Assembly (NCBI GenBank): GCA_963667595.2
Contig: CAXXWD010000008.1
Span: forward strand, 1 to 64,000
DNA length: 64,000 nt
Direction of reading: 5' to 3'
DNA from: JAHJQZ01 sp963667595
GTDB lineage: Bacteria > Pseudomonadota > Alphaproteobacteria > Rhizobiales > Devosiaceae
The translations under genes and the position numbers were made by a program. A model generated the notes under the pieces. The model worked only from the letters and a program-made list of their open reading frames with translations. It made no database searches and had not been told where the DNA came from. The stretch's first letter is position 1. Each line of letters starts with the position of its first letter. Shown here one piece after another: positions 52,013 through 61,321 of this stretch.

Positions 52013-53002
52013 TCAGCGTCGACCGGCCTGCCCCATCGCGACGCACAAATCGACCATCTGTTTGATGGCGCGGCTTTGCTCCGGCGTCGGCGCGATCGCC
52101 TCGATAGCCGACCACAGATCGTTGTCCTCGATCTGTTCGAACGAACAGGCGCAGTAGCGGGCGCAATAGCCGGGATCGTCCGCATCCAGCTCGCAACTCG
52201 GCTGGCATTCGCCCATGAACCGTTCGGCGCGGTGCCAGTTCTCATGTGGATTGACGAACGTATCGAGCGGCACGATGACGCCGAGCAGGAGCGGTTGATG
52301 TACGAGATAAAGAATGAGCGTGTGACGTCCGATCCATTTGAGCGCTCCGCCCATCGGGCCCCAGCGGACCGGTGCTGCAAGCCATGCCTTGGGCGCCGGC
52401 AGGCTCAACAGGCGTCCCAGCGCCATGCCGATCAAGAAGACGCCGAACCAGGGAAAGATCGGCACGAGATCGTTGGTCAGCGGGGGAACCTGCCAGAAAC
52501 CAAGCCAGGACAAGGGCTTGGCGTTGAACGCTGCATCATGGAATCCAACGCCGAAGGCGATGACGGCAGCACCAGCAAGAAGGAGCGGCAGGGAGGGCAC
52601 CCTCAGAAAGACAAGCCCCAAAAGCGCGAACAGCGCCAGGGCGTGCAACACGCCGAAATAAACAAAGGCCGGCCTGAAGCTGACCCAGGTCGCAATGGTG
52701 ATCACCAGTGCGGCCCCGACAAGAACGACGAAACGCCGCCAGAAGGGGCGCCAGTTGATCCTTGTGCCATGAGCGAGCCAGAGGCTTATGCCGGACAGGC
52801 CGACAAAGGCGGACAACAAGGACTTCTGGAACGCGATCCAGCCGAGATCCGTATCCATGGGCCAAAGCACGAATTCGTAGTATCGAAGGTCCCAGCACAG
52901 GTGGAACACCATCACCCCGATCAGGGCGATGCCGCGGGCGATGTCGATACTGTCGTAACGGGGACGGGCGGATAGCACCGGGCGGATTTGCGGATCGGAC
53001 AT
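52013..53002 (-). CDS. Heparan-alpha-glucosaminide N-acetyltransferase-like (DUF1624) membrane protein with Cys-rich tail
   Basis: The 329-residue protein has about eight helices. It starts RPRYDSIDIARGIALIGVMVFHLCWDLRYYEFV, a form of the DUF1624/YeiB-like family, which transfers acetyl groups across the membrane. After the last helix comes a soluble tail of about 80 residues with five Cys in GECQPSCELDADDPGYCARYCACSF, plus one more near the end. The tail could bind metal or form disulfides. The acceptor is unknown. It is divergent from the HAD gene. Confidence 0.82.
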   Translation of the reverse strand: MSDPQIRPVLSARPRYDSIDIARGIALIGVMVFHLCWDLRYYEFVLWPMDTDLGWIAFQKSLLSAFVGLSGISLWLAHGTRINWRPFWRRFVVLVGAALVITIATWVSFRPAFVYFGVLHALALFALLGLVFLRVPSLPLLLAGAAVIAFGVGFHDAAFNAKPLSWLGFWQVPPLTNDLVPIFPWFGVFLIGMALGRLLSLPAPKAWLAAPVRWGPMGGALKWIGRHTLILYLVHQPLLLGVIVPLDTFVNPHENWHRAERFMGECQPSCELDADDPGYCARYCACSFEQIEDNDLWSAIEAIAPTPEQSRAIKQMVDLCVAMGQAGRR

Positions 53003-53084
53003 GATCGGACATAACTATCCGGTCGCGGACTGCCCTACAATCGAGCTGATGCGGTAATTCAATGTGCCCGACCAAGGAGATGAC

Positions 53085-53786
53085 ATGACCGGCGTCTTGA
53101 CCACGATCGGCTTCGACGCCGACGACACACTCTGGCACAACGAACTTTTCTTCAAACGGACCGAAGCGCGCTTCGCCGCCCTGCTCAGTGACTATGGCGA
53201 TGCTGCCGATCTTCAGGCGCGGCTCCTCAGCACCGAGCGGCGCAACGTTCTTCGCTACGGATTCGGCATCAAGGGCTTCACGCTGTCGATGATCGAAACC
53301 GCGCTGGAGGTGTCCGATGGCCAGGTTACGGGATCGGTAATCGGCGACGTTCTCGCGGCCGGTCGCGAAATGCTGACTCACCCGGTCGACCCCCTGCCCT
53401 TCGCCCGCGAAGCGCTCACGGCATTGCGTGGCCGGTTCAGGCTCATTCTCATCACCAAGGGCGATCTGTTCGACCAGGAACGCAAGCTGGCCAATTCCGG
53501 GCTTGCTCCCTTCTTCGACGCGGTCGAGATCGTTTCGGACAAGACCGAAGAAACCTATCGCCAGATTTTCAGCAAAAACGGCACCGGTCCGGAGGCGGCG
53601 GCCATGGTGGGCAATTCGCTGAAATCGGACATTCTGCCGGCGCTCGCCGCCGGGGCCTGGGGCATTTATGTGCCGCACGATCTGATGTTCGCCCTCGAAC
53701 ATGCCGAAGCCCCACGCGCTGAACCGCGTTTCCGCGAAATCGCCAATCTTGGTGAGCTGGAAGCTCTGATCGCCAGGATCGCCTGA
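53085..53786 (+). CDS. HAD-superfamily hydrolase
   Basis: The 233-residue protein has the HAD nucleophile motif GFDADDTLWHNE (D-x-D), motif II in LILITKGDLFDQE, the lysine in IVSDKTEETYRQ and the acidic motif VGNSLKSDILPALAAG. It is probably a small-molecule phosphatase. The start at 53085 follows AAGGAGATGAC; an ATG seven codons earlier is less likely. Confidence 0.9.
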   Translation: MTGVLTTIGFDADDTLWHNELFFKRTEARFAALLSDYGDAADLQARLLSTERRNVLRYGFGIKGFTLSMIETALEVSDGQVTGSVIGDVLAAGREMLTHPVDPLPFAREALTALRGRFRLILITKGDLFDQERKLANSGLAPFFDAVEIVSDKTEETYRQIFSKNGTGPEAAAMVGNSLKSDILPALAAGAWGIYVPHDLMFALEHAEAPRAEPRFREIANLGELEALIARIA

Positions 53787-53903
53787 TCGGGGCAATGCCG
53801 CCGCCGACACCGATCGAAAGCCCTTGCGCGCGGCCTGTGTGCGGGCGATACAACGCACCGCGCCTGTTCCCCCGACGCGACACCAAAAAGACGAGCGACC
53901 GCC

Positions 53904-54788
53904 ATGACACCCACCCAGCTTTCGACCCCGCTGACCCAGGACCAGGCCTATCGGCTGGTCGATGCCGTGATGGATCGCGACGATCTGGCCCTGTCGGCGA
54001 CGGCGCGCGAGGAACGTGAAGGCGTGTGGATTTTCGAGGCGATCTGCGACGCCGAGCCGGATCTCGCTGCCTTTTCGGAGCTGGCCGTCAGTATTCTTGG
54101 CGCCGATGTGTCGTTTTCAGCCGAGGAACTCGACGGCGAAACCGACTGGGTTTCCCGCTCGCTCGACGGATTGCCGGCCGTGCTGGCCGGCGGGTTCTAC
54201 GTTTATGGCAGCCACATCGATGCGCCGGCACCGCATGGCGCCATTCCGATCCTTATCGATGCGGCCCAGGCCTTCGGCACCGGGCATCACGAAACGACGT
54301 CGGGGTGCCTGGAAGCGATCAGTTTCGTGCTCAAGCGCAACAGGCCCCGGACCCTGCTCGATGTCGGCACCGGATCCGGGGTTCTGGCCATCGCCCTGGC
54401 CAAACGAACACATCTGGCGGTAACGGCCACCGACATCGATCCGGTCGCGGTCCGGATCGCAAACGAAAATGCCCGCCTCAACGGCGTCGGGCAGGAAATA
54501 CTGGCGGTGACCTCTTCGGGTCTCGATCATCAGGACGTGGTGCGCAACAAGCCCTATGACCTGATCGTCGCCAATATTCTCGCCGGTCCCCTAACCCGGC
54601 TCGCCCCGGCGATCGCCGAAGTGGCGGCGCCCGGCGCATCCGTCATCCTGTCGGGTATTCTCAACCGGCAGGCGGCGCGGGTCGTTTCCGCCTATGCCCA
54701 GCAGGGCGTGACGCTCAGCAAAAAGCTCGTGCGCGGCGACTGGTCGACCCTCATTCTCGAACGGCGCACGGCACACCGCCGCCGCTGA
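53904..54788 (+). CDS. prmA: Ribosomal protein L11 methyltransferase
   Basis: The 294-residue SAM-dependent enzyme carries AFGTGHHETTSGCLEAI, the PrmA signature, the SAM loop LLDVGTGSGVLAIALAK, and DLIVANILAGPLTRLAP (NxL motif). It trimethylates lysines of L11. Downstream a stem-loop at 54810-54847 ends the transcript. Confidence 0.95.
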   Translation: MTPTQLSTPLTQDQAYRLVDAVMDRDDLALSATAREEREGVWIFEAICDAEPDLAAFSELAVSILGADVSFSAEELDGETDWVSRSLDGLPAVLAGGFYVYGSHIDAPAPHGAIPILIDAAQAFGTGHHETTSGCLEAISFVLKRNRPRTLLDVGTGSGVLAIALAKRTHLAVTATDIDPVAVRIANENARLNGVGQEILAVTSSGLDHQDVVRNKPYDLIVANILAGPLTRLAPAIAEVAAPGASVILSGILNRQAARVVSAYAQQGVTLSKKLVRGDWSTLILERRTAHRRR

Positions 54789-54809
54789 GACCGTCACCCA
54801 AAACGCAAA

Positions 54810-54852
54810 GGAGCGCAAACCGGGGTGGTCATGTCCCGCTGCGCTCCATTTC
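54810..54852 (+). terminator. Stem-loop after prmA
   Basis: GGAGCGCA (54810-54817) pairs with TGCGCTCC (54840-54847), followed by ATTTC. The loop is long (22 bases) and partly structured. Confidence 0.5.
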
Positions 54853-54922
54853 GATCGTTTGTCGGTTGATGCCGTTCGCCCGGGAGGAAGGGCCTGGCCA
54901 GCACCGCGCCAGAAAGCTCTAA

Positions 54923-55057
54923 TTAACGCCGCTTCATATGCGGAGCGACGGTATCGGTCGTGTTGTCATACTGGGCCAGATAGCGTTCGGCCTGACGGGT
55001 GCGCGCCACAATCACGGCGTCGAGAAAAAGACGAAAGACATTTCTGGAAGCGCTCAT
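54923..55057 (-). CDS. Small basic protein (44 residues)
   Basis: The frame encodes a 44-residue protein (MSASRNVFRLFLDAVIVART at its start, TVAPHMKRR at its end). It has an N-terminal amphipathic helix, seven Arg and one Lys, and a good ribosome-binding site (AAAGGAG, eight bases before ATG). The gene is too short for most gene finders. A short-protein family of Hyphomicrobiales is likely, but no function is known. It diverges from aminopeptidase P. Confidence 0.65.
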   Translation of the reverse strand: MSASRNVFRLFLDAVIVARTRQAERYLAQYDNTTDTVAPHMKRR

Positions 55058-55191
55058 ATCAGGCTCCTTTCAACATATGGGCTGACGTTCGTTTCGATAA
55101 GAAACCTAGTGTTGACCCAAGGCTTGTGTTAGCCCTTCTGGCGCATGCAAGGCATGCATCTGTTGCATAAAGGTCAGTATTCCTGTCGAAA
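55058..55191. promoter_or_regulatory. Divergent promoter region with repeated GCATGC
   Basis: GCATGC occurs twice, at 55143-55148 and 55152-55157, three bases apart, with a further GCAT ten bases on. Such paired palindromes may bind a regulator of aminopeptidase P or of the divergent 44-residue gene. On the minus strand TTGGGT-N15-TATCGA could be the promoter of the small gene. Confidence 0.3.
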
Positions 55192-57015
55192 ATGAGCACA
55201 TCCAGTTTTCCTACCCGTTCCGCGCTTTACCAGAGCTTCTCCGACACCTCCGATCCGAAAACGGTTCGTCCGCGCCTCTCCGCCCTCCGACGGGAAATGA
55301 AGGCGCGCGGGCTCGTCGCCTATCTGGTGCCGCGTGGCGACATGTTCCGGGGCGAATATCTGCCGGCCGCCTCCGAGCGGCTGGCCTATCTCACCAGTTT
55401 CACCGGCTCGGCGGGCTTCGCCATTGTCGGCACAAAGCGGGCCGCCCTGTTCGTCGATGGGCGCTATGCCACCCAGGCGCCGCTTCAGACCGATACCAGC
55501 CTGATCGATATCCTGCCCATGGTGCCGGGTGGATATTCCGACACCCTTACTGACTACGCCGGCACCTCCGGCGCGATCGGCTATGATCCCTGGGTCATGT
55601 CGCCCGGCGATCTCGACAAACTGGCAGAGGTTTTGGGTTCGAAGGACAGACTCGTCGTCACCGACAATCTCGTCGATCTGATCTGGACCGAAGACCGGCC
55701 GTCCGATCCGGTGACCCCGGTGGAACTGCTCGGCGCCAATCGCGCCGGCAAGACACGCGCCGAAAAGCTCAATGAGATCAGCCGTATGATCGGTGAGGCC
55801 AAGGCCGACGCCCTGCTGCTGACGCTGCCGGAATCGGTCAACTGGCTCTTGAACATGCGCGGACGCGACGTGCCGCACACGCCCTTCGCCCTGAGTTATG
55901 CCCTGGTTCCGCAACACGGCAAGCCGACCCTGTTCATCGATCGCGCCAAGATCGGCCCGGACGCGGCAGCACTCGGCGAGGATGTCGCCTTTGCCGGGTT
56001 CGACACCCTGCCAGCACAGCTCGAACAGCTCGGCGCCGGGCAAAAGACCGTCTGGCTCGATGCCGATGTCACCCCGTCGCTTCTGGTCTCATCCCTCAAG
56101 GACAGTGGCGCCACGCTTCTTGACAAGCGCGATCCCGTGCTCGGGCTCAAGGCTGTCAAGAACGCGGCCGAACTTACCGGCATGCGCGACGCGCATCGGC
56201 GCGATGGCGTCGCCATGGTGAAGTTCCTTTCTTGGGTGGATCGCGAAGTCGGTGGCGGCAAGCTGACCGAGATCGACATCGTCGAAAAGCTCGAAGCCTG
56301 TCGTCGTGAGGACGAGACGCTGGTCGATGTCAGTTTCGACACCATCTGCGGATCGGGGCCGAACGGCGCCATCATGCATTACCGTGTGACCGAATCGAGC
56401 AACCGGCTGGTGACACCCGGTGACGTCCTGCTGGTCGACAGCGGCGGGCAGTACCTTAACGGCACCACCGACATCACCCGCACCATGGCCACCGGCCCGG
56501 TCAGCGCCGAGGTAAAGGATCGCAACACCCGCGTACTCAAGGGCATGATCGCCATTTCGCGCCTCAAGTTCCCGCTCGGCACCACCGGCGCCCAGATCGA
56601 TGGGTTCGCGCGCGAACCGCTTTGGGAGATCGGCGAGAATTTCGCCCATGGCACCGGTCACGGCGTCGGCGCCTTCCTGTCGGTGCACGAAGGCCCGATC
56701 GGCATCTCCCCGCGCGTCACCCTGCCCTTTGCCGCCGGCAATATCGTCTCGAACGAACCGGGTTATTACGACGTGGGGCATTTCGGCATACGCATCGAAA
56801 ATCTCGTGCACATAACGCCAGCCGATGAGGGCTTTCTCTGCTTCGAGACGCTGACGCTGGTGCCGATCGACAAGCGGCTGATCGAGTTGTCCATGCTGAG
56901 CAAAAAGGAACGCGACTGGCTCAATGCCTATCACGCCCGCATCCTCGCCGAGATCGGCCCGCTGGTCGATGCCGAAACGCGCGCCTGGCTGGAACAGGCA
57001 ACCGAGGCGCTCTGA
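55192..57015 (+). CDS. Aminopeptidase P family (Xaa-Pro) metallopeptidase
   Basis: The 607-residue protein has the two creatinase/prolidase N-domains (residues 1-300) and a C-terminal pita-bread domain with the metal ligands: Asp pair in LLVDSGGQYLNGTTDITRT, His in HGTGHGVGAFLSVHEGP and Glu in NEPGYYD and FETLTLVP. It removes N-terminal residues before proline. The 600-residue form is the long (XPNPEP1-like) type common in this order. A short unstructured gap and repeats separate it from ligA. Confidence 0.92.
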   Translation: MSTSSFPTRSALYQSFSDTSDPKTVRPRLSALRREMKARGLVAYLVPRGDMFRGEYLPAASERLAYLTSFTGSAGFAIVGTKRAALFVDGRYATQAPLQTDTSLIDILPMVPGGYSDTLTDYAGTSGAIGYDPWVMSPGDLDKLAEVLGSKDRLVVTDNLVDLIWTEDRPSDPVTPVELLGANRAGKTRAEKLNEISRMIGEAKADALLLTLPESVNWLLNMRGRDVPHTPFALSYALVPQHGKPTLFIDRAKIGPDAAALGEDVAFAGFDTLPAQLEQLGAGQKTVWLDADVTPSLLVSSLKDSGATLLDKRDPVLGLKAVKNAAELTGMRDAHRRDGVAMVKFLSWVDREVGGGKLTEIDIVEKLEACRREDETLVDVSFDTICGSGPNGAIMHYRVTESSNRLVTPGDVLLVDSGGQYLNGTTDITRTMATGPVSAEVKDRNTRVLKGMIAISRLKFPLGTTGAQIDGFAREPLWEIGENFAHGTGHGVGAFLSVHEGPIGISPRVTLPFAAGNIVSNEPGYYDVGHFGIRIENLVHITPADEGFLCFETLTLVPIDKRLIELSMLSKKERDWLNAYHARILAEIGPLVDAETRAWLEQATEAL

Positions 57016-57076
57016 GCCTTTCAGCTTCTGATCGAAGCGCTGCCACCCTTCTCCTTCCCCTTCGATGGGGAGGGAG

Positions 57077-57091
57077 CCCGGCAAAGCCGGG
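57077..57091. repeat. CCCGGC-AAA-GCCGGG hairpin
   Basis: The 6-bp stem with AAA loop is identical in sequence to that at 21864-21878 near DUF2147. It lies 62 bases past the aminopeptidase stop, so it may be a terminator or part of a small dispersed repeat. Confidence 0.45.
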
Positions 57092-57136
57092 TCGGGCGGG
57101 CTGAAGCCACATGCAAAAGAGCCTGCGGCTTTCTCC

Positions 57137-57243
57137 TATAGAGCATTTTCAGGTGAAGTGGACACCGGTTCACCGTTCGGAAATGCGACAAAACAAGAAC
57201 TTGGAGCATTTTACTGTTTCCATGAAACAGTGAAAAGCTCTAG
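57137..57243. repeat. Composite palindromic intergenic repeat, copy 4
   Basis: It reads TATAGAGCATTTTCAGGTGA, then ACACCGGTTCACCGTTCGGA and GCGACAAAACAAGAAC, and ends in a hairpin made by the arms TTTTACTGTTTC and GAAACAGTGAAAA. It lies between the convergent aminopeptidase P and ligA genes. It is most like copy 1. Confidence 0.85.
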
Positions 57244-57301
57244 GAACCGCGACAACGCCAACCAGCCTGAAACCTTGTTTTTAGGCCAGATAGAAGTGCG
57301 C

Positions 57302-59569
57302 TTATGCGTTCTTGATGAGCGCGAGCCAGCCGTCCTCGTCGAGAACGGTGATACCCAGGTCTTCGGCCTTCTTAAGCTTCGATCCCGCACCCGGCCCGGC
57401 AACGACGAGATCCGTTTTCTTTGAAACCGAATCCACCGTCTTGGCCCCGAGCCGTTCCGCCATGACCTTGGCTTCGTCCCGGGAGAATTTTTCGAGTTTT
57501 CCTGTAAAAACGACCGTCTTGCCGGTGACAGGGCTATCCGGTGTTGCTGGAGCGTCTTCGGGCTGAATATCGCGGAGCTCATGGGCGAGGTCGTCGATCA
57601 GTTCCCGCTCCCTGGACTGCGTGAAGGCCGCGACCAGCGCACTCGCCGCGATCGCACCGATGCCATCGATCGACACGAGTTCGTCCCAGGCAGCGCGAGC
57701 TTGATCGGAAATGGCGGGATCGGTCTGCCAGACCAACTCTCTTGTGGCCTTGATTTTTGCCGGCCTGCCTTCGTCCTTGGCCCTGGCCCGTTCGGCCACG
57801 ACCGCTTCCTCCGCCGCAAGATGCCGGTGCATCGCCGTCTGCGCCGTATCGACCGCTGCGATCAGCTTTTCCCAACTGCCGTAATGGCGCGCCAGATCGC
57901 GGGATACGACCTCACCGATATGGCGGATGCCGAGGGCGAAAATCAGCCGGCGCAAGGCAATGGTGCGACGTGTTTCAATGGCGTCAAACAGGTTCCGGGC
58001 CGATTTCTCGCCCCAACCTTCCCGGCTCTGCAATCTTGTGAGGCCGGAGCCGTAACGCTCTTCAAGAACAAAGATATCCGCCGGCGTCCTGATCCAGCCG
58101 TCGTTATAAAACTGTTCGACCTGCTTGGCGCCCAGCCCTTCGATGTCGAAGGCGGCGCGTGAAACGAAATGCTTCAGTTTTTCAACGGCCTGGGCTGGAC
58201 AGATCAACCCACCCGTGCAGCGACGCACACTGTCGCCCTCCTCCCGTATCGCTTCCGAACCGCATTCCTTGCACACATGCGGAAACTCATAGGGCCTGGC
58301 GTCCGCGGGACGTTTGGAAAGATCGACATCGGCAATTTTCGGAATGACATCGCCGGCGCGATAGACCTGGACCCAGTCGCCGACCCGAATATCCTTGCCG
58401 TCGCGGATCGGATTGCCGTCGCTGTCGCGCCCGGCGATATAGTCCTCGTTGTGCAGCGTCGCATTGGAAACGACGACGCCGCCGACCGTGACCGGCGTCA
58501 GTCGCGCAACAGGGCTCAGCGCGCCGGTGCGCCCGACCTGGATGTCGATGGCTTCGAGCCGCGTCCAGGCCAGTTCAGCCGGAAACTTGTGGGCGATGGC
58601 CCAGCGCGGCGAGCGGGCGACGAAGCCCCAGCGGCGTTGCAGCTCCAGATCGTTGAGCTTGTAGACGACGCCGTCGATATCATAGTCGAGCGTGGCGCGT
58701 TGCGCCTCGATGTCGTGGTACTGCGCCAGCATATCCGCCGGCGTCGCGCACAGCTTCATCAAGCGGTTGGTGACAAAACCCCAGTCGCGAAACCTCTCGA
58801 CCGCCTCCATCTGCGTTTTGGCAAACGGTTGGGACACTTCACCCCAGGCATAGGCGAAGAACTTGAGATTGCGCTCGGCCGTCACCGCCGGGTTGAGCTG
58901 GCGTAGCGAACCGGCCGCCGTATTGCGCGGGTTGACGTAGATCTGGCCGCCCATCTCGGCCGCGCGTTCGTTGAGTGCTCGGAAATCGGCGTGGGACATA
59001 TAGACCTCGCCGCGCACCTCCAGCACCTCCGGCCAACCTGATCCGGAAAGATTTTTCGGAATTTCCCTGATGGTTCTGAGGTTTGCGGTGATGTCCTCGC
59101 CCACCGCCCCATCGCCGCGTGTCGCGCCCTGAACGAAAACGCCGTTCTCGTAACGCAAGTTCGCCGACAGCCCGTCAATCTTGGGCTCGGCGGAAAAGCT
59201 GAGGTCGAGCGTCGGTTCGTTTTCGAAAAATTTGCGGCAGCGTGCCACGAACGCTTCAATATCCTCGTCGGTAAAGGCGTTGGCGAGCGACAGCATCGGC
59301 ACGCGATGGGCGACTTCGGCAAAGCCTTCGGCCGGCGCAGCGCCCACTTTTTCCGACAGGGAATCGAGGCGTTTCAGTTCCGGGAAAGCGGTCTCGATGG
59401 CGAAATAACGCCGCTTCAACGCGTCGTATTCGGCATCGCTCAGGTCCGGCGTGTCCGCCTGGAAATACGCCCTGTCAGCCGCGCTCAGGCGCTCGTGCAG
59501 CCGGTCGAGCTCTGTTCGTGCTTCCTCCTGCGAGAGGCTTTCGACAACGCGTTCCGTTTCACCCATCAC
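57302..59569 (-). CDS. ligA: NAD-dependent DNA ligase
   Basis: The 755-residue enzyme has the N-terminal Ia domain, the adenylated lysine K130 in AEPKIDGLSANLRY, the OB domain, the zinc finger (CKECGSEAIREEGDSVRRCTGGLIC), helix-hairpin-helix repeats and a C-terminal BRCT domain (about 675-755). It seals nicks using NAD+. It is slightly longer than E. coli LigA (671) because of an insertion near residue 600. The start overlaps the recN stop by four bases (ATGA), so the two are coupled. Confidence 0.96.
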   Translation of the reverse strand: MMGETERVVESLSQEEARTELDRLHERLSAADRAYFQADTPDLSDAEYDALKRRYFAIETAFPELKRLDSLSEKVGAAPAEGFAEVAHRVPMLSLANAFTDEDIEAFVARCRKFFENEPTLDLSFSAEPKIDGLSANLRYENGVFVQGATRGDGAVGEDITANLRTIREIPKNLSGSGWPEVLEVRGEVYMSHADFRALNERAAEMGGQIYVNPRNTAAGSLRQLNPAVTAERNLKFFAYAWGEVSQPFAKTQMEAVERFRDWGFVTNRLMKLCATPADMLAQYHDIEAQRATLDYDIDGVVYKLNDLELQRRWGFVARSPRWAIAHKFPAELAWTRLEAIDIQVGRTGALSPVARLTPVTVGGVVVSNATLHNEDYIAGRDSDGNPIRDGKDIRVGDWVQVYRAGDVIPKIADVDLSKRPADARPYEFPHVCKECGSEAIREEGDSVRRCTGGLICPAQAVEKLKHFVSRAAFDIEGLGAKQVEQFYNDGWIRTPADIFVLEERYGSGLTRLQSREGWGEKSARNLFDAIETRRTIALRRLIFALGIRHIGEVVSRDLARHYGSWEKLIAAVDTAQTAMHRHLAAEEAVVAERARAKDEGRPAKIKATRELVWQTDPAISDQARAAWDELVSIDGIGAIAASALVAAFTQSRERELIDDLAHELRDIQPEDAPATPDSPVTGKTVVFTGKLEKFSRDEAKVMAERLGAKTVDSVSKKTDLVVAGPGAGSKLKKAEDLGITVLDEDGWLALIKNA

Positions 59570-61230
59570 TTGACCTCGGCCAAAAGACGCTCGGCGGCGG
59601 CGCGGGCTTCGTCGGTAATGCGGGCACCGGCGAGCATGCGCGCCAGTTCCTCCTTGCGCGCGGCACCGGTCAGCGGATGAACATGAGTGCGCATGAAGGC
59701 TCCCTCCTCGACCGCCTGTTTTTCTATCAGAAGATGCTGACGGGCTCTGGCAGCAACCTGTGGCGCATGGGTGACCGTGATCACCTGTACCTTCTTGGCC
59801 AACCGGGCCAAGCGCTTGCCGATAGCATCGGCGACGGCGCCGCCGACCCCCGTATCGACTTCGTCGAAGATCAGGACCGGCGCCGATCCCCGCTCGGCCA
59901 GGACGACCTTGAGCGCCAGAAGGAACCGCGCCAGTTCGCCACCCGAGGCCACTTTCATCATCGGCCCTGGTTTGGTGCCGGGATTGGTCTGTACGTTGAA
60001 AACCACCTGATCGTAGCCGGTTTCGGTCACACGGCTGGTATCGGTCTCGAACGAAACGATGAAACGCGCCGCGCCGAGCTTTAGATCAGGCAGTTCTTTT
60101 TCGACGGCCTTGGCAAGACCGTCGGCGGCCTTCTTGCGGGCTTTGGACAGGGCATCGGCGGCTTTGTGGTAGACCTTGCCGGCAGCTTCCGCTGCCTTTT
60201 CCAGCGCCGTCAGTTCCTCGGCGCCGCTTTCGAGCGCCATGAGATCGGCGCGATAGCGCTCGAGAACGGCGGTCAGATCGTCCGGATTGACCTGATGCTT
60301 GCGGGCGGCAGCCCTCAGGGCGAAAAGCCTTTCCTCAACCCGCTCAAGCTCTTGCGGATCGAAATCCATCTCGCGCTTGATGATCTCCAGCACCTCCTGG
60401 GTCCTGTCGAGCGAAACGAGGGTTGCATCGAGCGCTTCGATCACGGGTCCGAACAACTTATCGTCGCCCTTTCGCGCCAGACGGCGCATCAGGGTGGCGA
60501 GCATCGGGCCGGGCGCGGCAGGGCCGTTGAGCGCCTCATCGGCATCGCGCACGTCGTCAGCCGATTTTTCGAGGCTCATCAGATGCTGGCGACGTTCGGA
60601 AAGCTCCGCTTCTTCCCCGGCAACCGGCGCCAGTTCGGCAAGTTCGGCAACGACATGGCGGGCATAGTCCTCGTCGCGCGCCGCGCGGTCGACGTGGTCG
60701 CGTTGGCGTTTGACCGCCGCTTCGGCCGCGCTCAGCGCCTTGCAGGCGGCAGCAGTCGCCTCGAGCGCGTCGAAATGCCCGCCATAGGCATCCAGAAGGG
60801 CGCGATGGGTAGCGGTATCGACCAGGGCGCGGTCGGCATGCTGGCCGTGGATCTCGACCGCCAGCGATCCGACCTCGTGCAGCAGGCTGGCCGAAACCGG
60901 ATTGTCGTTGATGAAGGCACGGGTGCGGCCGTCGGCATATTGCACGCGCCTGAGGATCACCTCTTCGTCCTCGGCAATCTCGTTGGCCCTAAGCAGGGTT
61001 CGGACCGGATGATCGGGCGGCAGATGAAAGACGGCGGTCACCTGCCCGCTTTCAAGCCCGGTGCGGACCAGAGATTGATCGCCGCGTCCGCCCAAAGCCA
61101 GGGCCAGGGCATCGAGAAGGATCGATTTGCCGGCGCCGGTCTCGCCGGTCAGCACGGTCAGCCCGGAATCGAGAACGATGTCGAGCTGGTCGATCAAAAC
61201 GATATTGCGAACAGACAATGTGCCGAGCAT
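59566..61230 (-). CDS. recN: DNA repair ATPase RecN
   Basis: A 554-residue SMC-like protein with Walker A GETGAGKS (29-36), a central coiled coil with short arms, the signature KVASGGELARFLLALKVVL and Walker B APVLIFDEVDTGVGG. It holds broken DNA ends for recombination repair. It is followed by ligA with overlap and preceded by bamD, an arrangement shared by many Hyphomicrobiales. Confidence 0.96.
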   Translation of the reverse strand: MLGTLSVRNIVLIDQLDIVLDSGLTVLTGETGAGKSILLDALALALGGRGDQSLVRTGLESGQVTAVFHLPPDHPVRTLLRANEIAEDEEVILRRVQYADGRTRAFINDNPVSASLLHEVGSLAVEIHGQHADRALVDTATHRALLDAYGGHFDALEATAAACKALSAAEAAVKRQRDHVDRAARDEDYARHVVAELAELAPVAGEEAELSERRQHLMSLEKSADDVRDADEALNGPAAPGPMLATLMRRLARKGDDKLFGPVIEALDATLVSLDRTQEVLEIIKREMDFDPQELERVEERLFALRAAARKHQVNPDDLTAVLERYRADLMALESGAEELTALEKAAEAAGKVYHKAADALSKARKKAADGLAKAVEKELPDLKLGAARFIVSFETDTSRVTETGYDQVVFNVQTNPGTKPGPMMKVASGGELARFLLALKVVLAERGSAPVLIFDEVDTGVGGAVADAIGKRLARLAKKVQVITVTHAPQVAARARQHLLIEKQAVEEGAFMRTHVHPLTGAARKEELARMLAGARITDEARAAAERLLAEVK

Positions 61231-61321
61231 GCGAAGCCCTACCCCCGACGCCGCAGTGACTAGGAAACCGCAAACTGCCCGAGGGCGGTTGTCGACGCAA
61301 GACCTGGCTCGAGGGTGCCCA

